Source of the DNA: Candidatus Omnitrophota bacterium
Lineage (GTDB): Bacteria; Omnitrophota; Gorgyraeia; Tantalellales; Tantalellaceae
Direction: 5' to 3'
Assembly (NCBI GenBank): GCA_030631915.1
Contig: DAOVKF010000030.1
Coordinates: 1 to 13,312, forward strand
Length of the DNA: 13,312 bases
Part shown: positions 1 through 7,000 of the stretch, one piece after another
How positions within the stretch are numbered: position 1 is the first letter of the stretch
How the letters are laid out: each line of letters begins with the position of its first letter
Position numbers and translations under genes: made by a program
Notes under the pieces: model-generated
The model's database searches: none
What the model was told of the DNA's origin: nothing
The model's input: the letters and a program-made list of their open reading frames with translations, nothing else

Positions 1-235
1 AGGTCTGTCCGGTATCCCTGTAAACGCCTTCTGTCACGCGCCTGATCTCCTCCGGGGTCTTCTCTCCGCAAAAAGCGGCCTTGAGATTGGCATAAGTGAC
101 CCGGCACCTTTTCCCTCCCATAAGATATACCAGTCTGCCCGCGCTTCTCCCCAGCCACAGGTTGAACCTTACGGGCATGACATGAAAAAAAAGGTTCAGG
201 CCCCTAACAAGGAACGCTGCTATCAAGTCCAGCAA
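1..235 (-). CDS. LpxL/HtrB-like lipid A acyltransferase, 5' part only
   Basis: This is the N-terminal ~78 residues of a gene that runs off the left edge. The visible protein has a hydrophobic, Arg-punctuated N-terminus, then GRSAGRLVYL and VTYANLKAAF followed by TPEEIRR. This layout (short membrane segment, basic stretch, ANL.AAF, EEI.R) is typical of the LpxL/LpxM/HtrB lysophospholipid acyltransferase family, which adds secondary acyl chains to Kdo-lipid A at the inner membrane. The catalytic HX4D/E motif would lie beyond the window and cannot be checked. The start is uncertain. The frame opens after a stop at 236-238. The TTG at 233-235 has a GGAGGA about 5 nt upstream and would overlap lpxK by 32 nt. 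The first in-frame ATG (176-178) lies 25 nt after the lpxK stop but has no visible Shine-Dalgarno and would cut off the hydrophobic segment. Its place right after lpxK and waaA supports a lipid A role. Confidence 0.72.
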   Translation of the reverse strand, partial: MLDLIAAFLVRGLNLFFHVMPVRFNLWLGRSAGRLVYLMGGKRCRVTYANLKAAFCGEKTPEEIRRVTEGVYRDTGQT

Positions 236-1244
236 TTATCTCCTCCTCCCCCTCCAGTATTTCTATCGCGATATGCAGGATAAACAGTTTTTCCTCAATG
301 GCCGAAAGGTCCAGGTCCCGCATTTTAATATAGTCCTTGCCCGTAACCGCGACCGCGTCGATCCTGTCATTCAAGCATCTCGCACTTATCCTGTCAACAT
401 CGCTCTGCTGATACACGTGATGGTCCGCGAGATCAAGCCTGTCCGCGACCACGCCGCCCAGACCCCTTATCGTCCACGCGAAATAATCCGGATCCGCTAT
501 CCCGCTGACCAGGCATATGCTCTTTCCGCTCAGATATTCCGGAGAATAAGTTTTTTGCGTCACATCGGTAAAAAAGACCGGTTTGTGCCTGGAAACCGCG
601 ACCGGCACACCCGGGGCCAGGACACTTAATCTCTTGATAAGCCCCTGCTTCTGTTCCCGGGTTATTCTGTCGGATTTGGTCAGTATTATCAGGTCAGCCC
701 TTTTCAGGGAAGTGACCGGCTCTCTTAATATTCCGCGCGGCAGTAAAAGACCATTGCCGACCGGCGCGGCGCTGTCCAGCAGTAAAATATCGAGGTCGCG
801 CCGGATCCTGCGGTGCTGAAATCCATCATCAAGAATGACCACGTCCAGTCCTTTTTTTACAGCCGCGTTCGCGCTCCTCACTCTATCCTGTCCGACGAAC
901 ACAGGCACATCCGGAAGTTCATGAGCGAGCATCCTGTGCTCATCATCACCGTAACCCCTGATAAGTATCGCGGGTTTTCTCCCGGCGCTCAAAAAACGAT
1001 CCGCCAGGTATATGGTGAACGGGGTCTTGCCCGTTCCCCCGGCAGTAATGTTGCCCACGCTGACAACGGGCACCGGGACCTTCCGCTGGGAACGCATGCC
1101 CGAGCGATACTGCCAGTCTGCGGATCTTACCCCCAGCGCATAGAGCCCGGACAAAAGACGCAAGAGCGCCTTCACGGCCTTATCCGCGCCTCTTGCGCGT
1201 TCATCCTTCATCAGGGAAACTATATATGACCTGAAACTCCTCAT
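204..1244 (-). CDS. lpxK: tetraacyldisaccharide 4'-kinase LpxK
   Basis: LpxK phosphorylates the 4' position of the tetraacyldisaccharide-1-phosphate lipid A precursor at the inner membrane, just before Kdo addition. Numbered from the ATG at 1242-1244 (346 aa, normal family length): an N-terminal amphipathic/hydrophobic segment (about 20-40), VPVPVVSVGNITAGGTGKTP with the P-loop GGTGKT at 69-74, RGYG near 96-99, LDDGFQHRR starting near 138, LPRGILREP near 168-176, and a TKSD nucleotide-type motif. The frame stays open to a GTG at 1329-1331 overlapping the waaA stop. However, the extra 29 residues are an Arg/Ser-rich stretch translated from an intergenic repeat, while family-like sequence begins at MRSFRSYIV. 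The ATG at 1244 has AGGAG 6-7 nt upstream, so I prefer it. The segment between RGYG and GDDE is shorter than usual. The gene follows waaA and overlaps the following acyltransferase gene. Confidence 0.92.
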   Translation of the reverse strand: MRSFRSYIVSLMKDERARGADKAVKALLRLLSGLYALGVRSADWQYRSGMRSQRKVPVPVVSVGNITAGGTGKTPFTIYLADRFLSAGRKPAILIRGYGDDEHRMLAHELPDVPVFVGQDRVRSANAAVKKGLDVVILDDGFQHRRIRRDLDILLLDSAAPVGNGLLLPRGILREPVTSLKRADLIILTKSDRITREQKQGLIKRLSVLAPGVPVAVSRHKPVFFTDVTQKTYSPEYLSGKSICLVSGIADPDYFAWTIRGLGGVVADRLDLADHHVYQQSDVDRISARCLNDRIDAVAVTGKDYIKMRDLDLSAIEEKLFILHIAIEILEGEEEIIAGLDSSVPC

Positions 1245-1313
1245 CCGACTCCTGACTCCCCAAACTCCTCGCTCTGACTCTCTCCTCGCACTACGCCTGC
1301 TCCGGGGCATTCC
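1245..1313 (-). repeat. intergenic repeat, copy 1 (head plus GAGTCAG-type heptads)
   Basis: In the gene-sense (minus) direction this starts with the 19-nt head GGAATGCCCCGGAGCAGGC (1295-1313), continues through a GA-rich stretch, and ends in two adjacent heptads GAGTCAG and GAGTCGG (1245-1258) that touch the lpxK ATG. Another GAGTCAG lies at 1274-1280. The same head and heptads occur around topA and dprA. It fills nearly all of the space between the waaA stop (1328) and the lpxK ATG (1244). Its last heptads include the AGGAG that looks like the lpxK ribosome-binding site. Confidence 0.65.
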
Positions 1314-1327
1314 CTCCAAACTCCCCT

Positions 1328-2605
1328 TCACCGGTCGCCAAGCAAGGGCGCTATCACCCGCAAGGTCCTTTCCGTGGCCCCTGAGTTCTCTTTTATGATC
1401 CTGCCGGCGTTAAAAGCGAGCCGCTCCCTTTTTTCGTCATTTTCAAGCAGGTCACTAAAGACAGCGGCCAGTTCGCCTCTGTCCTTTACCCTTACCGCCG
1501 CTTCTCCCTCAAGAAATATTTCCGTTATCTCGCGAAAATTAAACATATGCGGTCCGAAAACGACCGCCTTACCTGAGAGGGCTCCTTCTATGGGATTCTG
1601 CCCCCCCTTCCGCACAAGGCTCCCTCCCACAAAGATCAGGTCCGCGACCCGGTAGATATCCTTCAGATGCCCGACTGTGTCTATCAGGGCCACCTCGTTC
1701 CCGGCCGGGATATGCTTTGTTCCGGGCAGAACAGACGAAAACCGGCAATATTTCATGCCGCTCTTTTCGATGTATATGCCTATGGCATCGGCTCTCTCAA
1801 TATGCCTGGGAGCCAGTATGAGTTTCAGGCTGCCGTGTTCCCTCTTCAGGCCTTTATAAATATCGATCAGGTCCTGTTCCTCCGGAAAATGGGTGCTGCC
1901 GGCGACAATGACTTTATCGCTTTCGTTGAACCCGAAATCTTTTTTTGAATAGTCGCGGGGGCCCGAAGAAGCGGAGACTTCGTCAAACTTTAAATTGCCG
2001 GCTACGCGCACCCTGTCGCCGGGGGCGCCCAGCGCCCTTATTCTTTCAGCGTCCCTTTCGGATTGCATGCAATAAAGATCCACCTTGTCCAGGATATGCC
2101 GCATGATCAAACTTATCTTTTTGTAATTCCGGAAGGACACATCGGATATCCTTCCGTTGGCCAGGACCACAGGGACACCCTTCGAATGCAGTTCCAGCAG
2201 AAGGTTGGGCCACAGCTCCGTTTCCACCATGACATAGAGCGCCGGATCTATCAGCCCGACAATACGGGACACAACGGCCCTTAGATCCAGGGGGGAATAA
2301 AAAACAGCGTCCACCATGCCGCGGCCTCTGGTCCGGATCACGCTGTTCCCTGTCTGCGTGGTCGTTGAAACAATTACTTTAAGATGCGGAGAGCTTTTTT
2401 TTATCCCGGCGGCCAGCCTGGCTGCCAGGACAGCCTCGCCGACGCTTACCGCGTGTATCCATACGGGCCTTCTGATATTTTTCACGCTGTCAGGCAAAAA
2501 CCCCATCCTCTGGGGGAAATCCCTGTGCAGTTTTCCCTTAATAAGAAGATATGGGACGTACAGCAGGCCGAATGCCAGAAAGAACAGATCGTATAAAAAT
2601 CTCAT
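1328..2605 (-). CDS. waaA: Kdo transferase WaaA (KdtA)
   Basis: WaaA transfers 3-deoxy-D-manno-octulosonate from CMP-Kdo to lipid IVA, the first step of the LPS inner core, on the cytoplasmic face of the inner membrane. The 425-aa product has the normal length. Visible features: an N-terminal hydrophobic anchor (3-22); HAVSVGE at 51-57, whose E57 aligns with the catalytic base described for the Aquifex enzyme; ETELWPN at 128-134; NGRIS at 150-154; AGNLKFD at 202-208; AGSTH.PEE at 235-243; APRH at 265-268; and the C-terminal GT-B nucleotide-sugar site with FVGGSL..KGGQNPIEGA at 325-342 and GPHMFNF at 351-357. The ATG at 2603-2605 has AAGGTGG about 9 nt upstream. Whether it adds one, two or more Kdo residues cannot be read from sequence. 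It lies 55 nt after the Xer gene and is followed by lpxK. Confidence 0.95.
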   Translation of the reverse strand: MRFLYDLFFLAFGLLYVPYLLIKGKLHRDFPQRMGFLPDSVKNIRRPVWIHAVSVGEAVLAARLAAGIKKSSPHLKVIVSTTTQTGNSVIRTRGRGMVDAVFYSPLDLRAVVSRIVGLIDPALYVMVETELWPNLLLELHSKGVPVVLANGRISDVSFRNYKKISLIMRHILDKVDLYCMQSERDAERIRALGAPGDRVRVAGNLKFDEVSASSGPRDYSKKDFGFNESDKVIVAGSTHFPEEQDLIDIYKGLKREHGSLKLILAPRHIERADAIGIYIEKSGMKYCRFSSVLPGTKHIPAGNEVALIDTVGHLKDIYRVADLIFVGGSLVRKGGQNPIEGALSGKAVVFGPHMFNFREITEIFLEGEAAVRVKDRGELAAVFSDLLENDEKRERLAFNAGRIIKENSGATERTLRVIAPLLGDR

Positions 2606-2660
2606 GACTCGACCACCTTAAAAAATCTAACCATAGAGAGCGGAACCGGTCCATGCGGCG

Positions 2661-3533
2661 CTAAGCCCGCGGATGGGCTTTTGCGTAAACCTCTCTGAGC
2701 CTTCGCGTATCGAGATGGGTATATATCTGGGTCGTGGACAGGTTTTTGTGCCCGAGAAGCTCCTGCACACTCCTGAGGTCTGCTCCGTTATTTAACATAT
2801 GTGTCGCAAAGGAATGACGGATCGAATGAGGCGATATCTTTTTTTCCATACTGCACTGCCTCACGTATTTATCCACAAGACGCCGGACACCCCGATCGGA
2901 AAGCCTTCCGCCGCGTTTGTTCAGAAAAAGCATCTTTTGCCCGCCTTTGCCGGCTGCCTGTCTTTTTCTCAAGTAATCTCTGACCGCGCGCTGCGCTTCT
3001 TCCCCCAGCAGTGCGATCCTCTCCTTCTTCCCCTTACCCCGGACCTTAATGACCCCGGACACGAGATCCACGTCCGCGTTGTCCAGCCCGGCAAGCTCGC
3101 TGACACGTATCCCCGTGGAATACAATACTTCCAGGATGGCCCTGTCCCTGAGCCCGGTAATATCATCCTTCACCGGAGCGGTGATCAATTCCAGGATTTT
3201 CGCCTGGTCCAGAAATTCGGGCAGGCGCTTATCGAGTTTCGGGGTAAAGACACTATCCGCGGGATTGGCCATGACGAGTTTTTCCCTGACAAGAAATTTG
3301 AAAAACGATTTTACCGCGGCGATTTTTCTCACTATCGTGCGCCGGGAGCAGTTCCTCTTTTTCAGGTTCGCCATAAAAAGCCTGAGATCAACATGTGTAA
3401 CCTCGCCGGGGCGCCTGTCTTTCAAAAAAGACGCCAGTTCCAGAAGATCGGACCTGTAGCTCCGCAACGTGTGTCGTGAATAGTTCCTCTCCACCTCCAG
3501 ATAATTCATGAACTTCCATATGAACCTCTTCAT
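2661..3533 (-). CDS. xerC: tyrosine recombinase XerC/XerD
   Basis: This is a 290-aa site-specific tyrosine recombinase of the Xer type, which resolves chromosome dimers at dif during division. It has an N-terminal SAM-like core-binding domain (about 3-90: a helix set with YLEVERNYS, TLRSYRSDL and the RK..AVKSFFKF segment) and a C-terminal catalytic domain (about 105-285). All six catalytic residues are present: R143 in TGIRVSEL, K167 in RGKGKKER, H236 and R239 in SPHSIRHSFATHML, H262 in LLGHKNLSTTQ, and Y271 in IYTHLD. The start ATG lies 2 nt after the topA stop, with GAGAGGA about 9 nt upstream, so translation is probably coupled to topA. A topA-xerC pair is common in bacteria, which favours XerC. 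XerC and XerD cannot be separated with certainty from sequence. There is no phage or integron context, so this is a housekeeping enzyme. Confidence 0.93.
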   Translation of the reverse strand: MKRFIWKFMNYLEVERNYSRHTLRSYRSDLLELASFLKDRRPGEVTHVDLRLFMANLKKRNCSRRTIVRKIAAVKSFFKFLVREKLVMANPADSVFTPKLDKRLPEFLDQAKILELITAPVKDDITGLRDRAILEVLYSTGIRVSELAGLDNADVDLVSGVIKVRGKGKKERIALLGEEAQRAVRDYLRKRQAAGKGGQKMLFLNKRGGRLSDRGVRRLVDKYVRQCSMEKKISPHSIRHSFATHMLNNGADLRSVQELLGHKNLSTTQIYTHLDTRRLREVYAKAHPRA

Positions 3534-3535
3534 CC

Positions 3536-5611
3536 TTATCCATCCTCTACCGCGCTCTCTCCGCGCTCATCTCCTTGCCCATCTCCGCGCTTCTCCTCGG
3601 GCAGGGTCTTCGCGGTATAAGTGCATTTCGGATATTTTGAACATCCGTAGAAAACGCCCCTGAAAGACCTGCGCTCCACAAGTTCACCGTCACAACCATC
3701 CGCAGGGCATTTTACGCCGGTCGTGATGGATCTTGCGTTCCTGCACTCCGGAAATCCCGAACAGCTCAAGAACTTGCCGCGGCGCCCCCATTTAATGACC
3801 ATCGGCCTGCCGCATTCCTCGCATATCTGGTCGGTCTTGACAACCTGTTTGTTGACATGTTTCATGCGTTCTTTGGCTTTTTCAAGTTTTTCCACGAACG
3901 GCCCGTAAAAAGCCCTTAATACGCTTTTCCATTCCGTCCTGCCTTCCTCCACTTCATCGAGTTCACTTTCCAGCTTCGCGGTGAATTCATAGTCCACCAC
4001 ACTCGGGAAATTCTCCACGAGGAGCCCGTTCACAAGCTGTCCCAGTTCCGTGGGACGAAAATACTTATTCACGCGCTGCACATAGTTCCGTTCGATAATG
4101 GTGCGGATAATGGGCGCATATGTGGACGGACGGCCTATCCCCTTTTCTTCCAGGACCTTTACCAGAGACGCGTCCGAATAACGCGGAGGGGCTTTGGTGA
4201 AATGCTGCGCCGGAAGTATCTCCACAAGCTCGACTTCTTCGTCTTTTTCAAGCGGCGGTATCTGCGGCGGCTCCCCTTCCACATCACCGGCGCCCCTGTA
4301 AACACACAGAAACCCGTCAATAATAAGCGTCGCACCGCCGGCCCTGAACCTGTAATCTCCGGCGTCGATATTGACGCTGAGCACCGAGTAAACCGCGTTC
4401 TGCATCTGGCTGGAAACGAATCTTTTCCATATGAGCGTATATAATTTCATCTCATCAGAGCCGAGAAACCGGGATACCGCTTCAGGCGGCCTCAGGGGCA
4501 GTGTCGGACGTATGGCTTCGTGTGCTTCCTGCGCGCCCTTTTTTGATCTATACACGGGCGGCTTGGGGGGGCAGTACTTTTCTCCGTATTTATCCACTAT
4601 GTGCGCCCTCGCCTCTTTAACGGCCTCACCCGCTATCCTGACAGAATCCGTGCGCATATAGGTTATAAGCCCTACGCTCCCTTCTTCTCCCATATCCGCT
4701 CCTTCGTACAGCCTTTGAGCGGTCCTCATGGTCTTGCTCGCCGAAAAATTCAGTTTATTGAACGCGTCCTGCTGCAATACCGACGTGGTATAAGGCGCAC
4801 GCGGATAACTTTTTTTCTCCTTTCGTGTTACGCCTGTGACAATGAACTTTTCCTTCCCTAATTCGGAAACCGCCTTATCAGACGCGGTTTTATCCGCCAG
4901 ATGAACCTTTTCGCCTTGATATTTCACAAGTCTGGCCTTGAACTTATCCGGGGCCGCGGGCTGTTTCTTGCTTAAAATCGCGTCTATCTCCCAGTACTCC
5001 CGGGATCTGAATTTATTGATCTCCTCTTCTCTGTCCGCTATCAGCCTGACAGCGACTGACTGGACCCTTCCCGCGCTCAGACCGCGGCTGATCTTTTTCC
5101 ACAGAAGCGGACTCAGTGAATACCCGACCAGCCTGTCCAGTATCCTGCGCGCCTGCTGGGCGTTGACTTTGTTCATGTCCAGCGTGCCCTGATGTTCAAA
5201 AGCCCCCCTGATCGCCCTGGCCGTGATCTCTTCGAACTTGATCCTGTAAATATCAACTCCGTACTTCTCCAGCTGGTTTTTTATATGCCAGCATATGGCC
5301 TCTCCCTCCCTGTCAGGGTCAGCCGCCAGGTACACGGCTCTGGCGGTTTTTGCTTCCGCCTTCAGCGCCTTGAGATATTTACTCCGTTTTTTTATGACAG
5401 TGTACTCGGGCTGGAAATCGTTTTTAAAATCAATGCCCATCCTGCTCGCCGGGAGATCGATCATGTGTCCCATACTCGCCATGACATTATAGTCGCTGCC
5501 GAGTATCTTATTGATCGTTTTGGACTTGGCCGGAGACTCCACGATAACCAGAAATTTCCCTTTTGTCCCGCCGCTTTTCTTCAGAGCCCTGGCCTTCTTC
5601 TTTGCCGGCAT
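3536..5611 (-). CDS. topA: DNA topoisomerase I (type IA)
   Basis: Type IA topoisomerase that relaxes negative supercoils through a 5'-phosphotyrosine intermediate. The 691-aa protein has a Lys-rich N-terminus (1-19), a TOPRIM domain (about 19-130) with E25 in VIVESPAKSKTI and the acidic triad region DPDREGE at 98-104, then the topoisomerase IA core with GYSLSPLLW (163-171), SAGRVQSVAVRL (179-190), the catalytic Y318 in GLITYMRTDS, and GIGRPSTYAPII (491-502). The C-terminus carries two four-Cys zinc ribbons: C597/C600/C617/C623 and C635/C640/C657/C663. Many bacterial TopA proteins carry more fingers, so this is a compact two-finger form. It ends in an acidic/Gly-rich tail. The ATG has AGGGG about 6 nt upstream. 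The gene lies downstream of the repeat-rich gap and ends 2 nt before the recombinase gene. Confidence 0.97.
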   Translation of the reverse strand: MPAKKKARALKKSGGTKGKFLVIVESPAKSKTINKILGSDYNVMASMGHMIDLPASRMGIDFKNDFQPEYTVIKKRSKYLKALKAEAKTARAVYLAADPDREGEAICWHIKNQLEKYGVDIYRIKFEEITARAIRGAFEHQGTLDMNKVNAQQARRILDRLVGYSLSPLLWKKISRGLSAGRVQSVAVRLIADREEEINKFRSREYWEIDAILSKKQPAAPDKFKARLVKYQGEKVHLADKTASDKAVSELGKEKFIVTGVTRKEKKSYPRAPYTTSVLQQDAFNKLNFSASKTMRTAQRLYEGADMGEEGSVGLITYMRTDSVRIAGEAVKEARAHIVDKYGEKYCPPKPPVYRSKKGAQEAHEAIRPTLPLRPPEAVSRFLGSDEMKLYTLIWKRFVSSQMQNAVYSVLSVNIDAGDYRFRAGGATLIIDGFLCVYRGAGDVEGEPPQIPPLEKDEEVELVEILPAQHFTKAPPRYSDASLVKVLEEKGIGRPSTYAPIIRTIIERNYVQRVNKYFRPTELGQLVNGLLVENFPSVVDYEFTAKLESELDEVEEGRTEWKSVLRAFYGPFVEKLEKAKERMKHVNKQVVKTDQICEECGRPMVIKWGRRGKFLSCSGFPECRNARSITTGVKCPADGCDGELVERRSFRGVFYGCSKYPKCTYTAKTLPEEKRGDGQGDERGESAVEDG

Positions 5612-5627
5612 AATAACCCCTTTTTAA

Positions 5628-5657
5628 GTAACTCCTGAGTACTGACTCTTCTGACTC
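5628..5657 (-). repeat. heptanucleotide repeats upstream of topA
   Basis: In the minus sense the order is GAGTCAG (5651-5657), a 2-nt break, GAGTCAG (5642-5648), TACTCAG (5635-5641) and GAGTTAC (5628-5634). The unit matches the heptads beside dprA and lpxK. The block ends 16 nt before the topA ATG and contains AGGAG, although the topA Shine-Dalgarno is more likely the AGGGG nearer the start. Confidence 0.6.
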
Positions 5658-5672
5658 CCCCTGCACCCTGCA

Positions 5673-5686
5673 CTGAGCCTGCTCAG
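5673..5686. repeat. short perfect palindrome in the element's left end
   Basis: CTGAGCCTGCTCAG is a near-perfect palindrome (5-bp stem CTGAG/CTCAG with a 4-nt loop) lying across the left inverted end. It could form a hairpin in RNA of the gap on either strand. No U-run follows it, so I do not call it a terminator. The copy before lpxK lacks this hairpin. Confidence 0.4.
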
Positions 5687-5864
5687 GGACATTCCTACCA
5701 GAACGGACGCAACGGTCGTTTGCCATACTCCTACCAGAACGACCTTATCACTGACTGTCTGAGTAGGTACCTTTATTCAAACTTTATTTTTCCAGGCTCG
5801 GCCGCGTCGGAATTGTAGCTACGTGTGACGTTCAAGCTTCTGTACGGAATGCCCCGGAGCAGCC
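5677..5864. mobile_element. candidate 188-bp MITE-like element with imperfect inverted ends
   Basis: The left end GCCTGCTCAGGGACATTCC (5677-5695) and the right end, read inwards on the minus strand as GGCTGCTCCGGGGCATTCC (5846-5864), are imperfect inverted repeats. The similarity goes on inwards through TACCAGAA (left) and GTACAGAA (right), giving ends of about 28 nt. Outside both ends lie GAGT(T/C)AG heptads in the same direction, an arrangement that would fit insertion into a heptad array. There is no ORF inside and no exact target-site duplication that I can see. A single related end is found before lpxK (1295-1313). A non-mobile, hairpin-forming intergenic repeat is the alternative. Confidence 0.4.
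5694..5741. repeat. 12-nt direct repeat CCTACCAGAACG, two copies
   Basis: CCTACCAGAACG occurs at 5694-5705 and again at 5730-5741, offset by 36 nt. Each copy is preceded by a similar CATTC/CATACT sequence. The first copy overlaps the inner part of the inverted end described for 5677-5864, so the second looks like a duplicated end segment. The 7-nt inverted pair GGTCGTT (5714-5720) and AACGACC (5738-5744) spans the spacer. Confidence 0.6.
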
Positions 5865-5870
5865 TTCACG

Positions 5871-5891
5871 CCAACTCCTAACTCCTAACTC
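5871..5891 (-). repeat. GAGTTAG heptad array over the dprA stop codon
   Basis: In the minus sense three consecutive 7-nt units run GAGTTAG, GAGTTAG, GAGTTGG. The TAG of the first unit (5885-5887) is the dprA stop codon, so the last codons of dprA lie inside the repeat. The same unit type lies upstream of topA and lpxK. Confidence 0.7.
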
Positions 5892-7000
5892 TTTTCTGCT
5901 ATAACGTAAGTATTCCCCGGTAATGGTTTTATGAAATCTCTTATTTCCATTTTCAAAAGGACCTCCGGCAATCTGCTCCGGTCTATGCCCGTGGATTCCT
6001 GGATCCTGTCAATATGCACAGGCGTATTCTTATCCAGTGTCCTGATCACTTTCTCCTCGGCACCCGATAAACGCTCCTCACGGGAACATCCTGCCTCAGG
6101 CCTTTCGTGACACTTTGCTTCGGGTTCCATGTTCAGTTCCTCTAAAATGTCCTCCGCGCAGGTCACGAGTTTCGCCCCGTTCTGTATGAGACGGTTAGTA
6201 CCGCCGGAGGTATAAAAATCAGCCCTTCCCGGAACGGCAAATACTTCCTTACCCTGGTCAAGCGCAAAATCCGCGGTTATCAGCGCTCCGCTCTTTTTTG
6301 CCGCCTCCACCACCACGACTCCCTTGGCCAGACCGCTGATGATCCTGTTCCTGCGCGGAAAATTGCCTTTGAACGGCTCCACACCGGACGCGAATTCCGT
6401 TATCACCGCCCCGTTCTCCAGGATAAGGGATACGAGACGTTCCGAATCAGGGGGGTATACATATCTGAACCCGCTGCCGAGAACCGCTATTGTCCGCCCC
6501 CCGGCCTTTACAGCGCCTCTATGCGCGGCCTCATCTATCCCTCTGGCCATACCGCTGACAATGGTTATTCCCTGTTTCGCAAGATCAAAAGCCAGTCTTT
6601 CCGCCATTTGAAGGCCGTATGCGGAACATCTTCTGGAGCCGACAATGGCCACCGCATCGGCATCGTTCCTCTGGAGGCTGCCTTTGAAATAAAGGACCGG
6701 CGGCGGGTCATATATGCAGCGCAGGGCTTCGGGATACGCCCCGTCCCCGGAGCAAAGTATCGATATGTTATTATTTTTAATATATGACAATTCCTCCAGG
6801 TATCCGCTGGAGTTTCTCACAGAGCGCAGATCACGCTCCCATTTAATCGTTCCGCCCGCACGTTTTCCAAGTTCAGCGGAAGACATGGAAAAAAGGCCTT
6901 CAGTATCCCTGACCCCTTCAAGCAGGGACAATATCCTCCTGGGCCCGAGGCCGGGGACCATGTTCAGCGCTATAATATCACGGTTCTTTTTGTCTAACAC
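5885..7000 (-). CDS. dprA: DNA-processing protein DprA
   Basis: DprA (Smf) binds incoming single-stranded DNA and loads RecA in natural transformation. It is also widespread in bacteria that are not known to be competent. The 371-aa product has an N-terminal helix-hairpin-helix/SAM-like part (VPGLGPRRILSLLEG, 15-29), then the Rossmann-like DNA-binding domain (about 85-285) with VAIVGSRRCSAYG (117-129), SGMARGIDEAAH (149-160), FPRRNRIISGL (214-224), SGALITADFAL (237-247) and GGTNRLIQNGA (266-276), and a C-terminal winged-helix domain (about 311-365) like that of full-length DprA proteins. The start is a GTG at 6998-7000, overlapping the end of the preceding gene by 7 nt with GAGGAG just upstream, so translation is probably coupled. 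The stop codon lies inside a heptad repeat, and a repeat-rich gap follows. Confidence 0.95.
   Translation of the reverse strand: MLDKKNRDIIALNMVPGLGPRRILSLLEGVRDTEGLFSMSSAELGKRAGGTIKWERDLRSVRNSSGYLEELSYIKNNNISILCSGDGAYPEALRCIYDPPPVLYFKGSLQRNDADAVAIVGSRRCSAYGLQMAERLAFDLAKQGITIVSGMARGIDEAAHRGAVKAGGRTIAVLGSGFRYVYPPDSERLVSLILENGAVITEFASGVEPFKGNFPRRNRIISGLAKGVVVVEAAKKSGALITADFALDQGKEVFAVPGRADFYTSGGTNRLIQNGAKLVTCAEDILEELNMEPEAKCHERPEAGCSREERLSGAEEKVIRTLDKNTPVHIDRIQESTGIDRSRLPEVLLKMEIRDFIKPLPGNTYVIAEKS

Larger units (their letters stand above)
5612..5884. other. topA-dprA intergenic gap, the only large gap in the window
   Basis: These 273 bp contain no credible gene. They hold two inverted copies of a 19-nt head sequence, heptanucleotide repeats next to both neighbouring genes, a 12-nt direct repeat and an AT-rich patch (about 5768-5792). 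The promoter of topA should lie here if topA does not depend on read-through from dprA. I looked in the minus sense for a -35/-10 pair and found none that I would defend. The TTGAAT in the AT-rich patch has no matching -10 at 16-18 nt. I see no classical GC-stem plus U-run terminator for dprA. Confidence 0.7.

Noticed and set aside
1245..1331. Longer lpxK starting at the GTG at 1329-1331
   Set aside because: The extra 29 residues are translated repeat sequence, and a better ATG with Shine-Dalgarno lies at 1242-1244, where family-like sequence begins. Kept as an alternative only.
2799..3479. A 226-codon plus-strand open frame opposite the recombinase gene, and similar long ones at 8008-8532, 12344-12808, 7009-7458 and 5192-5638
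   Set aside because: All lie antisense to genes with clear family motifs, their products show no recognisable domain, and long antisense frames are expected in GC-rich genes with biased codons.
5508..5726. A 72-codon minus-strand frame overlapping the start of topA
   Set aside because: It overlaps topA out of frame and its upstream part is repeat DNA. The product is low-complexity and charged, and no family resemblance is visible.
5765..5795. Possible topA promoter in the AT-rich patch
   Set aside because: A TTGAAT can be read on the minus strand but no matching -10 box at 16-18 nt is present, so I do not annotate it.
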